In this document: positions 33,589 through 45,386 of the stretch, in pieces
Position numbering within the stretch: the stretch's first letter is position 1
Layout of the letters: each line of letters opens with the position of its first letter
Assembly: GCA_023375675.1 (NCBI GenBank)
Contig: JALQBC010000041.1
Location: 124,001-188,000, forward strand
DNA from: Cytospora piceicola
Lineage: Eukaryota; Ascomycota; Sordariomycetes; Diaporthales; Cytosporaceae
Length of the DNA: 64,000 nt
Reading direction: 5' to 3'
Notes under the pieces: generated by a model
The model's database searches: none
What the model saw: only the letters and a program-made list of their open reading frames with translations
Told to the model about the DNA's origin: nothing
Translations under genes and position numbers: made by a program

Positions 33589-35822
33589 GGTAAGTTAAGA
33601 TGGGGTCTGGGGGGCTTGAGTGTTCTGAAAGGTAGAGCTCGAGGGAGAACAGGCTTAGAGAGGGCCTAAAACTGGTCTGTTAAGTGCCGCAAGACAAATA
33701 TTCATCAAGATCAAGTCGTAGATTGCTTCCTTAATATACTAAATATAAATACCGCGCCTCGTATGACCAGTCAAGCCTGCTACCATTCTCGTCTGATTAC
33801 CTGGTGATTACTCTAGGATGCCCGTGACAGACTTGCTTACTTACTTCTACCTCTAGCATCAGACATAGATAATCCAATGTTTCCAAATACTGCCATCACC
33901 ACTGATGGTCAACGACGTGAAGGCTCCTTCATTCAGCCGGCGTGGCTGCGAGGCTTACGGGGCTGACGTGAATGATCATTAATCAGTTCAGCGCTGACCC
34001 AATCAGCTTGTGCGGCGTTGGTCCTCGGGGATAGGAGATATGAGGCTACCACAGTGATTATAATTTCTTATGGCCGAAACACACATGACAAACACATCAT
34101 CTGCACCTTTGTGTGACCATAAACGCATATTGCGGTCGGCGATGTTTGTGGGTTCGGTCGGACCTACTCAGGTACCTACTCAGGTAAGAACTTAGCGTAT
34201 CGTGAATATCAAGCAGCTGCAAGCAAAATATGTCGATTACTGATCTGTCTATTACTGATCTGAAGCAATGTTGGAGCAGGCAGTATCCGGGTTCTTTTGA
34301 TGATACTGACCTCGAGTGACCTCGGGAAGCAGTGTCGTTCAAACGGGGACTGGATTACTTTCAATGTCATCTTGGGACCACTATCCGTCAAAATTGCTAA
34401 AAGGTGGCAGAACACTTGTTCAATTAACATCATCTTGAATGCCTTTTCTGGGCTGTGCCGATTATGAATCCCTTGGGATTCAGATACAGGGGATACAGTC
34501 AACATACTTAGACACGAGGGTTACATATGTATGCATATTATTCGGCATACTGGATCAACCCCATGTGCAATAACTACGTTCTTCGTGTCTAGAGAGGGAG
34601 AGCGACGGTATTTATTTCACCAGGTGGAAAATGATCGTGCTGCAGAAGAGGGTGGGTTTACTATAGACTTACCGAATAGTCCAGAGTTTTGATTCCAAAG
34701 GTAGTCTTCAAATTGCCCTTTCTCCGGTAGTAACCCTACGTGACATTTACGGCCTGATTGAGAATGGAATGTGGACTGAAGTATTACGTTGAAGTATCTA
34801 CCATAGAACTGAACTGCCCCAAGCCCGGGGTTTTTCGCGTTGCGTTTCGATGTTCATGATGGCTGAGACAAGGATGCACGGATCCGTGAATACTTACTGG
34901 TGGCTACATAAGTGAGCATTACTTGAGAAGCGCCTCACGCCCTAATTTCGCACAGCATCAGGTACCAAGGTAACTAGAAACCGCACGTTTGCAACTGGTG
35001 AGAGCGGAGACTAAGTCCCGGCCCGAGCATCGAGGCGGACCGACACACCGACCACCATAGCATCGCTGGTTAAATAAGACGTAATCTGCCTTCCTATCGT
35101 TCTCCGCGGTCATTCTCGTGGGATAACCCTGTTCCTTCATATTATCATACTGTACCATGGGAGACGGTGATTGGAAGGGAAATCTTAACTTACCCGGGCT
35201 CGGGCGCGGAACCCGTGGACGCATTCCTGAAACTGCAATCGGAAGTCCTCCATCCGTTGCGACCCAAAGTTTCAGCTCAAAGCCGTACGAACACATGACC
35301 AGTTTGTAAGCATTGGATACACCGCAACCGAAATCCCGATCCTTGTCTTCTGTCGATAATTTGGATCACACGAGGACCGATCATGGATTGACAACTTCTT
35401 GGTCTCGTCACTGCGACTCTTCATAAGCAGCGCTACTGCTGCCATGCCCAGACTCCTTGGGAAAACGACTATCCGGAACTTTCCTCCAGGCCAAGCAAAT
35501 GGCAGTAATATCCTAATCCGCCTACGGGAGGGAGGTCCGAGATTAACAAGGAATGTAATTAACAGAATTACTGGGAAGTCAAAGACTTGACTGCACCCTT
35601 ATTTCGATCATGGGCTTGTAAACCGGGTATACGGCTCATTATCCTCTTCCTTGGCTGAAAGCATGACCATTCTAACATGCCGAGCAATATGGGTCAACCT
35701 CCGTTCTTATACACCCTTGAGTGGCTTTTGCGTCTCGATTCTGAGTATAAATGGCCACTGCCTCCAGCCACAATCAGGCTCTGTAGCACCATGAACCACC
35801 ATAGCTGCATTCACTATTCACG
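33589..35822. other. Divergent intergenic region, carbonic anhydrase / endoglucanase
   Basis: This is a long promoter-side gap. A minus-strand frame at 34958-35296 contains a plausible intron (GTAAGT to GTACAG) but yields no coherent protein. Short direct repeats (ATTACTGATCTG twice at about 34230-34262; CCTACTCAGGTA twice near 34165-34185) occur. No gene is supported. Confidence 0.5.
35746..35751 (+). promoter_or_regulatory. TATA box of the endoglucanase gene
   Basis: TATAAA lies 77 bp upstream of the start codon at 35823, well placed for a strongly inducible cellulase gene. Confidence 0.55.
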
Positions 35823-37041
35823 ATGAGATCAATCATCGTCTCGAGCGCCTTCATCGCCGGGGCATTGGCTCAAAGTAGCGCCTGGGGCCAATGTGGTGGT
35901 CAGAATTGGTCAGGATCCACAACATGTGTCTCGGGATATACCTGTACCTACCAGAGCCAGTATTACTCTCAGTGTTTGCCCGGCACCGCGACCACAACCT
36001 TGTCCACTTCGAAGACCACTGCGACCACGTCTTCAAAGACGTCTTCCTCAGCAGCTGCGTCCGCCACGGGATTCAAATGGATTGGTGTCGATGAGTCTGG
36101 TGCTGAGTTTGGGACGGGATCCTATCCCGGAACATGGGGCGTTGACTTCATTTTCCCTGATAACTCGAGTCTCCAGGTATGCAAATGCTCATATTATACA
36201 TGGCTATCCAGAGCTTGACTAACAATTGCAGACACTCATGAATCAGGGCTTCAACATCTTCCGGGTGCCATTCGCGATGGAGCGCATGCTGTCTTCAGAG
36301 TCTCTCACGGCACCACTAGCGACCGCATATCTCGCCAACTACACCGGGACCATCAACTACATCACTAGTGCAGGCGGGTATGCAATTGTTGATCCGCACA
36401 ACTTCGGCCGCTTTTACAGCAGTATTATCACCGATACTTCTGGGTTCCAGACGTTTTGGAAGAACCTTGCCAGCGCGTACAAGAGCAACTCAAGGGTGAT
36501 ATTTGACACTAACAATGAGTATCACGACGAGGATCAGAGTCTAGTCCTCCAGATGAACCAGGCTGCCATCAACGGCATCCGCGCTGCCGGTGCCACATCC
36601 CAGTACATCTTTATCGAGGGCAACTCGTACTCTGGGGCGTGGACCTGGGAATCCGTGAACGACAACCTGAAGGCCCTTACCGACCCTCAGAACCGGATCA
36701 TCTACGAGATGCATCAGTACCTCGACTCAGATGGCTCGGGTACCTCAGATGTCTGTGTGTCATCCACTATCGGCGTGGAGCGGGTCACATCAGCTACCTC
36801 CTGGCTCCGATCGAATGGAAAATTGGGTATCATCGGCGAGTTTGCCGCCGGTGCCAACTCGCAGTGTGAGAGCGCTGTTAGTGGTATGCTGGAATACTTG
36901 CACGAGAACAGTGATGTCTGGCTGGGCGCTCTCTGGTGGGGAGGTGGTCCATGGTGGGGCACTTACATCTACTCGTTCGAGCCTCCTAGTGGTGTTGGAT
37001 ATACCACATACGAGTCGTTGGTGGCAAGCTATGCGCCCTGA
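35823..37041 (+). CDS. GH5 endo-beta-1,4-glucanase with N-terminal CBM1
   Basis: Exons are 35823-36176 and 36232-37041, giving 387 aa. The 55-nt intron has CTAAC before its TTGCAG acceptor. Domain order is signal peptide (residues 1-16, [13 protein letters not shown]), fungal cellulose-binding module CBM1 (about 19-54, [11 protein letters not shown], spaced cysteines and aromatic residues), a Ser/Thr linker (55-82), and a GH5 catalytic domain of the Trichoderma EGII/Cel5A type. The general acid/base is Glu214 in [11 protein letters not shown] and the nucleophile is Glu321 in [26 protein letters not shown] and [11 protein letters not shown] are further family signatures. It cleaves internal bonds in cellulose outside the cell. 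Confidence 0.97.
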
Positions 37042-38104
37042 TAGCCCTGGAGGTACCAACCTGCAAAGAGTTGAGGCGGTATCATTGTCCATATTATTCG
37101 ACGACGGATTGTACATAACTTTTTACTTCACTTCGTACATAAGCAACTCTAGCTCTGGAGGATTGAATGTTTTGGACTAGAATCTACACCACTAGATCAA
37201 TTGATGTACTAACCTTTTGGAATCTTGGTTCCATTGCGAAAATCTTCACATGGTGAGAAACATCAGCCAACCAATGAGCAGTGTCAAGTGCCGATAACGG
37301 CCACTCCTTTAGCAAGGTATCCGACTTATATTTACGGTGACATGATGGAAGGGCCGTGAGGCGAAGTAATCGAAACTTGAAGATGTCCGGGGTGGACTGG
37401 TAAGTCAGAGGTTGATATTTCGCCTTGTCAGGTCTACACTTTCCCACCATACGGCCCGGGGCCATCACACCCGATTGATTACCCTTATGTCTTCGGTTTT
37501 TGACTTTAGAGCACCAGTACTAAATTTAAGTAAGCTCCTGTAATACAATCCAAGACCTCGATAGACTTTGCTGGGCGATCGAGTGAGTTATAATCGACGA
37601 AGACGATAATGACCATCGATGGTCGTAGCTAAGAGTAAGGAAGAACCACTGCGAAGTCTACTTCAGGCTGGAAAGCTCATCTGGCAACGCAAAGTGTTGG
37701 AACCACGAGAAAGACCTGAGTAGTCAGCGACAGTGTAGTGGCGGTTTAGTTACTTGGTGTCTATCTGGAATTAGAGACTGTGACTGGGGTCTACTAAAAC
37801 GATCCGGGGTCCTACCCAATTACCGACATCCTACCAGGACTAGGATTCTAATTCGGGAGTGAGGGAACGCAGCCGAGTGGTTGATACTTGGTCTAATTCC
37901 TTTTCTGGGATCCATCTTATAATATACAGGGATGTAGGATGTGTGACACGAGACTTTGATCCTACAGAGGCCGATCATCCCTCACCCTGGTAGCAGAATC
38001 CGCTCATCATATTATGTCCTTGCCCCCCTCCCCGTCCCCCGACAACCCCCATCTTCTTCAACGTCCTCTCTCAGTCTCGTCTGCGAGCGACTTCATGGCT
38101 CGAA
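37042..38104. other. Intergenic, no gene seen
   Basis: This is the 3' flank of the endoglucanase gene and the promoter of the PAN-like protein gene. A short upstream ATG frame (38095) precedes and overlaps the start at 38105. Nothing else is seen. Confidence 0.55.
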
Positions 38105-38999
38105 ATGAGGCTCGGTCATGAGGAACAACCGGGACTTGAACTTGCGCCCGTTACCGCCCCGCAAGTGGCGTACGGGGAAGGCCTAGAACACGATCCCAGC
38201 AAGCCTCAAGTTGTCACGGCTCCATATGACCAGAACCAATACGGCAATCCGGCTTTCGAGAACCACCAGGGACAGTATCATGGTGCGGGAACATACGATC
38301 CATACCAACAATCCGCCTACGTCGGTTCAATAAACTCGAGCTGGAGCCCACCAAGCCATGGCGTAACACCATTGGGAGGACCGTCACCGCCAGAGAAGAT
38401 ACCACGTCAAGAGCGTATCTGGGGCTTGCCCAAGAAGAAATTCTGGCTCATCCTGGGCGCTTTTCTGATTGGGGTTCTCGTTGTTGCGCTGGCTGTTGGT
38501 CTGGCTGTTGGACTCAGCCTGGGGGGGGATCAGGACAATACGAACAGGTAAGTGACAGATGGCTGCACATAGTCCTCAGGGATACTCGTCGGGTAGCAAA
38601 TTTGGACTGATGCACAATAATAGTTCATCCACTTCATCGACAACCACTCCATCGACACCCACTCCATCGGCCACAAGCACTGCGAGTGCTGCCTTGTCCT
38701 GCCCATCATCTAATGGGACTACATATACCTCAGCAGGCGACGAGACATTCAAAGTATATTGTGCCGTGGACTATAACAGCAACTGGAATTCGAATACAAC
38801 GGATCTTACCCACATGGAGGCTGATACAATCGAGGGTTGCATCAACGATTGTGCCTCGGATAGTGACTGTGTGGGCGCTGGATGGGGATGGTATCAGCCT
38901 GACTCCAGTCTTCAAGGCAGCGACGTCTGCTGGCTCAAGTCGCGTCTTGGAATCTCTCAGTCAGCTGTTGATGATTGGGTTTTTGTTATTAAGCAATAA
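38105..38999 (+). CDS. Single-pass membrane protein with PAN/apple-like ectodomain
   Basis: Exons are 38105-38547 and 38624-38999, giving 272 aa. The intron has a GTAAGT donor and an AATAG acceptor. Residues 1-105 are polar, Pro/Gln/Tyr-rich and probably cytosolic. KKKF then leads into one transmembrane helix (WLILGAFLIGVLVVALAVGLAVGLSLGG in part, about 114-140). A Ser/Thr/Pro linker follows. A C-terminal domain with six cysteines (FKVYCAVDYNSNWN, IEGCINDCASDSDCVGAGW, SDVCWLKSRLG) has the pattern of a PAN/apple fold, a carbohydrate- or protein-binding module. There is no cleavable signal peptide, so a type II orientation is inferred. This architecture is common in filamentous ascomycetes and not functionally characterised as far as I know. 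The stop lies 65 bp from that of the convergent oxidoreductase gene. Confidence 0.85.
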
Positions 39000-39064
39000 A
39001 ATTTGCGGATTAGACTGCATTAATGCGGAGAAGGGATATATTCTAATCATCTCCCGCCCTGCTC

Positions 39065-40792
39065 TTAGTTCTTCCAGAACAAACACCGCTTGTCGTTGCA
39101 GAAGGGCTTCTTTGCGCTTTCCTCATGGCCCTTGACACTGGCCTCATAACCGGCCTTGGAATCCGCAGTCTGCAGCGCCTTGATGCGCTCAGCCGTCGCC
39201 ACGAACGGTTCTGGAAGGGGAGGATACTTCTCAACCAACTTCGGCGCAGTCCACTTGACGCCGAGTTCTGTCAACACGAGCGGTGTGATGTACGCTGTGG
39301 AGAGCAGGATTCGAGGCATGCCGTGTCCATTGAACCCTGCCGCCACAATGTGGCCGGGGCGATCAGGCACTGCACCCACGAAGGGGAACGAGTCAATGCT
39401 GTCGGATTCCACGCCGGTCCAGTTGCCTCCCTCGGCGGTCTCCAGTGCCAACTCTGCCTCGTCTTCTGCCCCTGGCCAGTTAACCACGTCGGACTTTGGC
39501 CAGGTCTTGTAGAACTCTGCAACACCTGGGAGAAGCTTGTTCTCTTCGTCACTCCGGGCCCACTCGTGCGGGTAGTGAGCACATACGGCTTTGGCGCCTC
39601 CGATGATGATGGTGTTGTACGGAGGTGGCAGCTGGACGTGGTAGTTGTTGACGTATGAATCCCAGTGCTGTGCTCCTGTGTTTTTTATGAAGCCCTCTGG
39701 AGCCTTAATGGCACCAATGGTGCAGAGAGATGGGGATATCAGGTTGGAGAATTCCGGGAGCAGATGAGAAGCCCACCGGTTCTGTGATTGGAAGGTCAGC
39801 GAAGTACTCGTTTAAGGATAAAATAGAACTCACTGTTGCATGGACGACGGTATTTGTGCGAACTTCACCTCGAGGTGTCGTCACAGTGATCCAACCGTCC
39901 TTGTCTTTCTCCGAGACCTTCAGGACCGGGGTGTTTGCTTGAAGGTTAAGCTTGCCTGTCTCTAACACGATCCGCAACACGGCATGCACAAACTTGTATG
40001 GCCAGCTTTTGCCTTGAAGTCAGCACAAAACAATTTCTGTATGTCGTAAGATCCACTCACACTTGACCGGCCGGATGCACCACCGCACCAATGCAACCCT
40101 TCATCTGAGTAAACGCCTCGGCCTCCTGAGGGTCCTCGATGAGTCGACAGTCACGGATCACCTCTCCATCCCTGCCGAAGTCTTTGACAAACAAGTCATA
40201 GGCTCCTTTGATGCGCTGCCAAGCCTCCTCGGTCATAGCTGCATCGAAGGTCTCCCCAAACTTCAGGCAAACTTCATCTGCAATGCCCTCCTCAGTGAGA
40301 GCTTCTTTGAAGGCATCGAGATGGGCCATCTCGTGCTTGATGAGCTTAAGAGCGCCTTCGGGGCCGAAGCGGCTGGACCATAGTGGGTAGCGAGAGTAGG
40401 CATGAGGACGAAGTTGACCACCTTTAATGTCACATATTAGATTCGTCCCTCAATGTTAGAAGTGGTGTGAAACAAGCCCGGAACGAGACCTACCGTTTCT
40501 TCCTGTTGCACCACCACAAACGTCTCGTGCCTCAAGCATCAGCATTTGAGGAGTAGTTCCATCGTTTGCCGTGTGCTTTTGGTTTCAGTTAGCATTCTGT
40601 GAGAAGTTGATGATTGCTGGCGATTCGCACCTTGTGAATCCAGAAGGCAGCTGTGGCACCAGTATAGCCACTACCGACGATCACCACATCTGTCTCCTTG
40701 GGCAGCTCCGGTGTTGATTCAAAATTCCTCAAAGGAGACTCGGCAGCTTCGATCCAGTAGGACTTGGACGGGTTGGTGATTGGTAGGACCAT
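39065..40792 (-). CDS. FAD-dependent oxidoreductase (DAO family)
   Basis: Exons are 40792-40631, 40575-40494, 40421-40061, 40005-39834 and 39781-39065, giving 497 aa. Each join keeps frame. The FAD-binding Rossmann motif VVIVGSGYTGATAAFW begins near residue 36, followed by the second FAD contact LEARDVCGGATGRNGGQLRP. That GATGRNGG block is typical of the DAO/glycine-oxidase-like family. Toward the C-terminus WTGVESDSIDSFPFVGAVP and the closing FAD motif IVAAGFNGHGMPRILLS are present. The enzyme probably oxidises an amine or amino acid with FAD; the substrate cannot be told. The ATG at 40792 is chosen because an upstream in-frame extension lacks an ATG and falls in leader. It is convergent with the PAN-like gene. 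Confidence 0.92.
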
Positions 40793-41529
40793 CGTGATAT
40801 GTCGGAGTGAGAACTGCCGGTGTAGTTGAGGATTGAGCAACAGGGGGCGATCTCACTGAATATCGTGTGGTAGAGCGAATTTAAAGGTTTCGTCGTCAAT
40901 CGGTACTGGTGCATGAAGCTCATGTGCTGTCGAGGTTATAGCAACACAAATGCACGGTTTGAAATGTTGAAATATCTCAGCTTATGAATATTGATCGGCG
41001 GACTTGCTAGACTGTTAGGTGGGACGATGATGGCCTCATCCAACGGTTGTCGATCCAGATTATTTTCAGACATGCTCGGCCCAACACGCTGGCCAGTCCC
41101 GATCCGCAGGTACACTGCATACATCTTGCCGTACCTGTGTAGTTGGTGGGTCTTTGCCACCGACCGGCAATCTGACGGGAACCGGGCCGCCTCCACAGTA
41201 CCTATACAAAGGTGTCCGGCTACCGAGGATCAGATAAGACAATCGGCATTGCCCGGTTTCCTGATAGGACGCACATGCCGGCGTTCAGTGTCTCCTCATG
41301 CATACGCCAGGGGTAAATATCGAGTGGAGGCGCCGGTTTATTACCCGGATAGAGGCCATAGAAATCATTGTATTAGTCCCGGGGTTCAAGAGCCATGAGA
41401 CTCAAACGTGCCGAGGTTTACGATCATTGTGTGTTACTGGAAAATTTTCGGGGCTGTAGTTGATCATGAAAAGGTTCATATATATGCTATGTAATAGGTT
41501 TACGAAATAAATCTGAAACACCCCCAAAC
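40793..41529. other. Intergenic between two minus-strand genes
   Basis: This is the promoter of the oxidoreductase gene and the 3' flank of the UNC93-like gene. A plus-strand frame (40991-41398) has no features. Confidence 0.55.
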
Positions 41530-43011
41530 TCATGCCGCGACGCCTTTATCTCTGTCCTCTGTCGGCATCTCCACCGCATCGATATCAACATCAATATCCG
41601 ATGGCACCTCTGGCACCTGTTTGATCAAGAATACCATACATGGAATGGCCAGCGCCAACACTGCACAGTTGACGTAGAACGGCTTCCGGGGGTCGGTGCC
41701 GTAGTTGGAGTTGATAGCATATGAGACAGCCTGTCCACAAGTCTCAAAGGCGCGGAACAGTCCGCCGGTTCGGGCATTGGCCTTCACATCCGTAGAGAAT
41801 GTACCCAAAATCCAATACAGTGATAGCTGAGTCCAGTAGCCGGTGGTGAAGATGATGAGATAAGGCAAGTAGGCCTCCGCCCACCGCCTTGCGTTCACGC
41901 CGTAGTCAAGCCCCTGTCCTTCCTCGGTGCCAAATTTGCTGTATTCGATGCCGATCCAGATAAGGCACCCGATCTGAGGAACCAGCCAGAGCATAAATGC
42001 CAGCCAGGCTCTTGCCGCCTGTGACCAGCGCTTCATGTCGAGCATTTGCCCGTAGGCCATGACCATGATGATGGTGATGATGGGCGTGATAAGCGACGAC
42101 AGGGCACGGGAGCGGACCGAAAAGTGGAGAGAGAGGTATGTCCCCATAGTTCCGCCGTAGAAGAACGAGTAGAAAGCCGGGATGAAGACAAGCCAAGTCT
42201 TTCTGCGCTGTGCATGCTGCCATAGCGCACTGAACTCGGCTTTCCATGTCACCGTGCCGGTCGTGGGCACGCGGGCTCCGTCACTGCGCCGGACCCGCTT
42301 GGTGGGAGATAGCAAAAAGGCCCAGATGAATCCGGTGCACTCGAAGCCCACGAAGATCAGATATGTCGACCATGCGATGCCACCTGATGAAGCCTTTCTG
42401 TAGTTGGTCGAAAAGTTGATCGCTCCTCCGATGACACTGCCTGAGTTTCTCATCGCAGACCAGATGCCGAGGTAGAAACCGCGGTCGTCCGGGGGCGGAT
42501 AAGAAAGCATCGCTGTCGTCTCTGCCACGTACAGAAAACCGCTGGTGAATCCACCCAGGATCGTCTCGAAGAGGAGGTACCACTGCGTGCCGAATCGCGC
42601 TGCGGTGTAATAGCCGGACCCGGCCAAGGGGAAGATCACAGCTGCGATGAAGCAGCTCCATTTGATGCCAATCTTGTTGATGAGCGGACCTCCAAACAAA
42701 GTAACCAGGGCCCCAGCCGCGTAGTTGAGTGCGTTGGCCAGGTTGGCGAGATAAGGAGACGACAGGCCACCGCCACCGAGGTTGGATATCGCATCGGACA
42801 TTGCTGGTCCTACAAACGAAAGGGCACCGAACAGTAACATCTGGCACAGCACGCCGCGGTAGAATTTGGTGAATGGGGTGCTGGTGAGGTAGGCCGTGTC
42901 GACCTCGAAGGTTTGTGTCTCCGGGTTGGAGTCGACGCGCGACACGTCCAGCTCATTCTCAGGAACTGTCGCGACTTTCGAGTCGCCGCTTTTGGCTTCG
43001 GGGGATGCCAT
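41530..43011 (-). CDS. UNC93-like major facilitator superfamily protein
   Basis: This is one intronless exon of 493 aa. After a polar N-terminus of about 50 residues there are roughly eleven to twelve hydrophobic segments. The first carries the family pattern FYRGVLCQMLLFGALSFVGP AMSDAI. Later blocks include GIKWSCFIAAVIFPLAGSGY, ILGGFTSGFLYVAETTAML, DDRGFYLGIWSAMRNSGSVI and GGLFRAFETCGQAVSYAINS. This is the DUF895/UNC93-like branch of the MFS that is abundant in fungi. The transported solute is unknown; reported roles are mostly by similarity. The acidic C-terminal tail (DIDVDIDAVEMPTEDRDKG) is cytosolic. It probably sits in the plasma or vacuolar membrane. Confidence 0.92.
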   Translation of the reverse strand: MASPEAKSGDSKVATVPENELDVSRVDSNPETQTFEVDTAYLTSTPFTKFYRGVLCQMLLFGALSFVGPAMSDAISNLGGGGLSSPYLANLANALNYAAGALVTLFGGPLINKIGIKWSCFIAAVIFPLAGSGYYTAARFGTQWYLLFETILGGFTSGFLYVAETTAMLSYPPPDDRGFYLGIWSAMRNSGSVIGGAINFSTNYRKASSGGIAWSTYLIFVGFECTGFIWAFLLSPTKRVRRSDGARVPTTGTVTWKAEFSALWQHAQRRKTWLVFIPAFYSFFYGGTMGTYLSLHFSVRSRALSSLITPIITIIMVMAYGQMLDMKRWSQAARAWLAFMLWLVPQIGCLIWIGIEYSKFGTEEGQGLDYGVNARRWAEAYLPYLIIFTTGYWTQLSLYWILGTFSTDVKANARTGGLFRAFETCGQAVSYAINSNYGTDPRKPFYVNCAVLALAIPCMVFLIKQVPEVPSDIDVDIDAVEMPTEDRDKGVAA

Positions 43012-44781
43012 GTTAACCGGTGATTGGTTTTATGTCGAAGAAGTATGGTTTCCCAAAGCCTCTTGCAAAGGATAGAGATGGGGTTCGCCTTCTATATAGG
43101 AAGAATCGCTGCAAGGGCCTTAGGAATCCTTGTATAATCCTTGGCATCAGCTTTAGTTGGTTTCCGAAATGCTACCTTGGGCGTGGGGAATAGAGTCGAG
43201 GACGCATGTAGCGTAAGTGTTATTACAATTCTAGGCGGCGTGATTCGTCTCCTACCGAGAGCAGGGGACTGATCCGAGACGAGATGGCTACGCGCTCCAC
43301 TCTGTGAGACCCGTTCCTGGAAATGGTGGCTATCCATGTCACAAGATAGTCAAAACGGTTTTCGTAAACCTTAGATTGACCTCGATCCGGCAATTCTCCA
43401 TATCTGCACATGGTAGGGTATCTGGTAGGACTCGGCGTGATGAGATAGCGTTCCTGGGTGGTGATCTCCGGCCCGGACGAGATAAGTTACCGGTTGGAGA
43501 CACGCCTGAATTCGACATCCCCCTAATCTCAACGCTTACAATCTGTTCTCGACCTCCAATCTACAATACATATCGCCGTTGACTGGGTGACCTTCTAGTA
43601 TTATCGCATCAATGATCGATCAGCAGAGTTGCACCTGCAGTCTCCTGCACATGTGGAGGGTATAGAGCTCTCGGTCAAAATATATGGCGCAAGCATATAG
43701 CAGCGGTTGGTCTGGATTGAAAGCTGAACATGCATAAAATGGATCATTTTCTTAGCTGAAGCCGGGCGTCCACGTGGGAATTACGTACATAACCATGCAT
43801 ACGGTACACATACCGGCTTTGGGCTTCAACGACCTGTGTATCAAATTATAGGGTGATGCATGCGCAATTATGCATCCTCTAACATAATCACTTCTAACCT
43901 TGCTGGCAGAGTGGACCGGAGCATGGCAACATTGTTCCAATCACAGTCTTGTCGTCGTTATGGATACATGTATGTGTACTTGAGCGCCCAGCAAAGAGGA
44001 GCCTACATGTAGTAACGAAACTAAGGTACAGACGTCTTTCCGCCGGAATCTTAGAAGCCTCCAGGTCATGCAAACGCAATGGGGTAATTATCATGGAGAT
44101 TTGACCTTTGAAATGAGGAACTCATGTTTGACAGCAACCATTTCCAAGCTATATATGCACTCGACTGCGACCTCTCCTTTTTATAATTACCGTGCTGCCA
44201 TATATGCCGGTTTGTATGGCTACCTATATAATAGGTAGGTCAGAATAAGGCTGTTCGGCAAAGTCACACAGGCTCTCAAGTAGCAACGATGGAGGAAATG
44301 TTCAAGAACGTGCTACCTGTTTACAGACTTCCGACATTGAGAAATGGCCCTTTGCAAACTGTGTCTTAGGAAATCCGTTGACTCTAAACTTCTTCATCCG
44401 ATTCTTCCATAGTCGCCTTAACTTCTTGCGAAAACCCCCCACGATCATATATAGACTTTCGTGTATTCTCGCTCGTGGCTGAAAGACTTGCTTAGGAAGT
44501 GACAGCCACAATCTAGTCACGAGCCTAAAGCTTTGCCTTGTCATAGAAATGGTGGATGATACATTTCAAAAGGTGACTGTCTCCTGCTATGAACTCCTGG
44601 ATATGTGCATGATCAGGCAGAGTGAATCACACCCTGCCCTTAAGACTATATAAAGCATCATACTCAACAAAGCATACAATTGTATCGACAGTCTCCTCAT
44701 CCTAACAACATAACTACTCGTCTCCAGCTCCATTACCACCTCATCAGCGTTGAAACATTTCTGCGCCCTTCAATATACAAA
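43012..44781. other. Divergent intergenic region
   Basis: This is the promoter region of the UNC93-like gene (-) and of the small secreted protein gene (+). Frames at 43092-44544 show no features. TATATA-rich segments near 43680 and 44150-44230 are simple AT stretches. Confidence 0.5.
44646..44653 (+). promoter_or_regulatory. TATA box of the small secreted protein gene
   Basis: A TATATAAA box lies 136 bp upstream of the start codon at 44782, followed by a C/A-rich leader typical of highly expressed fungal secreted proteins. Confidence 0.55.
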
Positions 44782-45386
44782 ATGAGAGTCTTCGTCATTC
44801 TCATCGCCATCTCTCAGTTAGTGGCTTGGTGCTGCGTCACGAGAGCAAGTTTGCAGTTCAAATTCAATACCACCACGATTTCCACACTCGACAAGCGCAC
44901 TGCTGATGTGAAGTTCAACCCGGGCGCCAACGGCGGTGGGCCCCAGACAAGGTGCAACAACATTACCTACTCACCCGGCAAGCCCGAGGACAAGATCTGG
45001 GGTGTGGACTGCGACGCCCTTCTCGACAATGTCACCAACCTACATGGCATCTACATGTTTCAAAATTGGAAGTTCGACGGCGAGTATTCCATGCTTTGGA
45101 CCTACGGTACTTGTAACCTCGGGGTCTATCGCAGTGACAAGAAGAACTCTTACACTCAGTAAGTATTGAGGCCGCGTCACAGGAACGGTGGAGAGCGTGA
45201 AATAACACGGGCATCGTTACTGATCTATGCAGAGTCGGAGACGCCGATCTCCGTGCGATCCTTACGTACTGCAACAAATACCTTCGCAGCAACTACACAA
45301 TGGTAAAGACGGTCACTGGAACCATGAGCTGCGCTGGCCTCCAGGGCGATGGAAACGCGGGGATGAGCTGGACGTTGCGTTCATGA
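44782..45386 (+). CDS. Small secreted protein, candidate effector
   Basis: Exons are 44782-45158 and 45233-45386, giving 176 aa. The intron has a GTAAGT donor and a TATGCAG acceptor. Residues 1-22 are a signal peptide (RVFVILIAISQLVAWCCVTRA). A dibasic Kex2-type site follows (TLDKRTAD, about residue 38). The mature domain has about five cysteines (TRCNNITYSP, WGVDCDALL, YGTCNLGVY, LTYCNKYL, GTMSCAGL), a Gly-rich loop and several N-glycosylation sequons. A start at 44680 in the same frame is rejected because the signal peptide begins at 44782. I recognise no named family; the layout resembles small secreted ecp2/killer-like or effector folds, but that is only a resemblance. Confidence 0.82.

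Noticed and set aside
34958..35296. 112-codon minus-strand frame with an intron-like GTAAGT...GTACAG
   Set aside because: Splicing it does not give a coherent protein in any phase and no family is recognisable.
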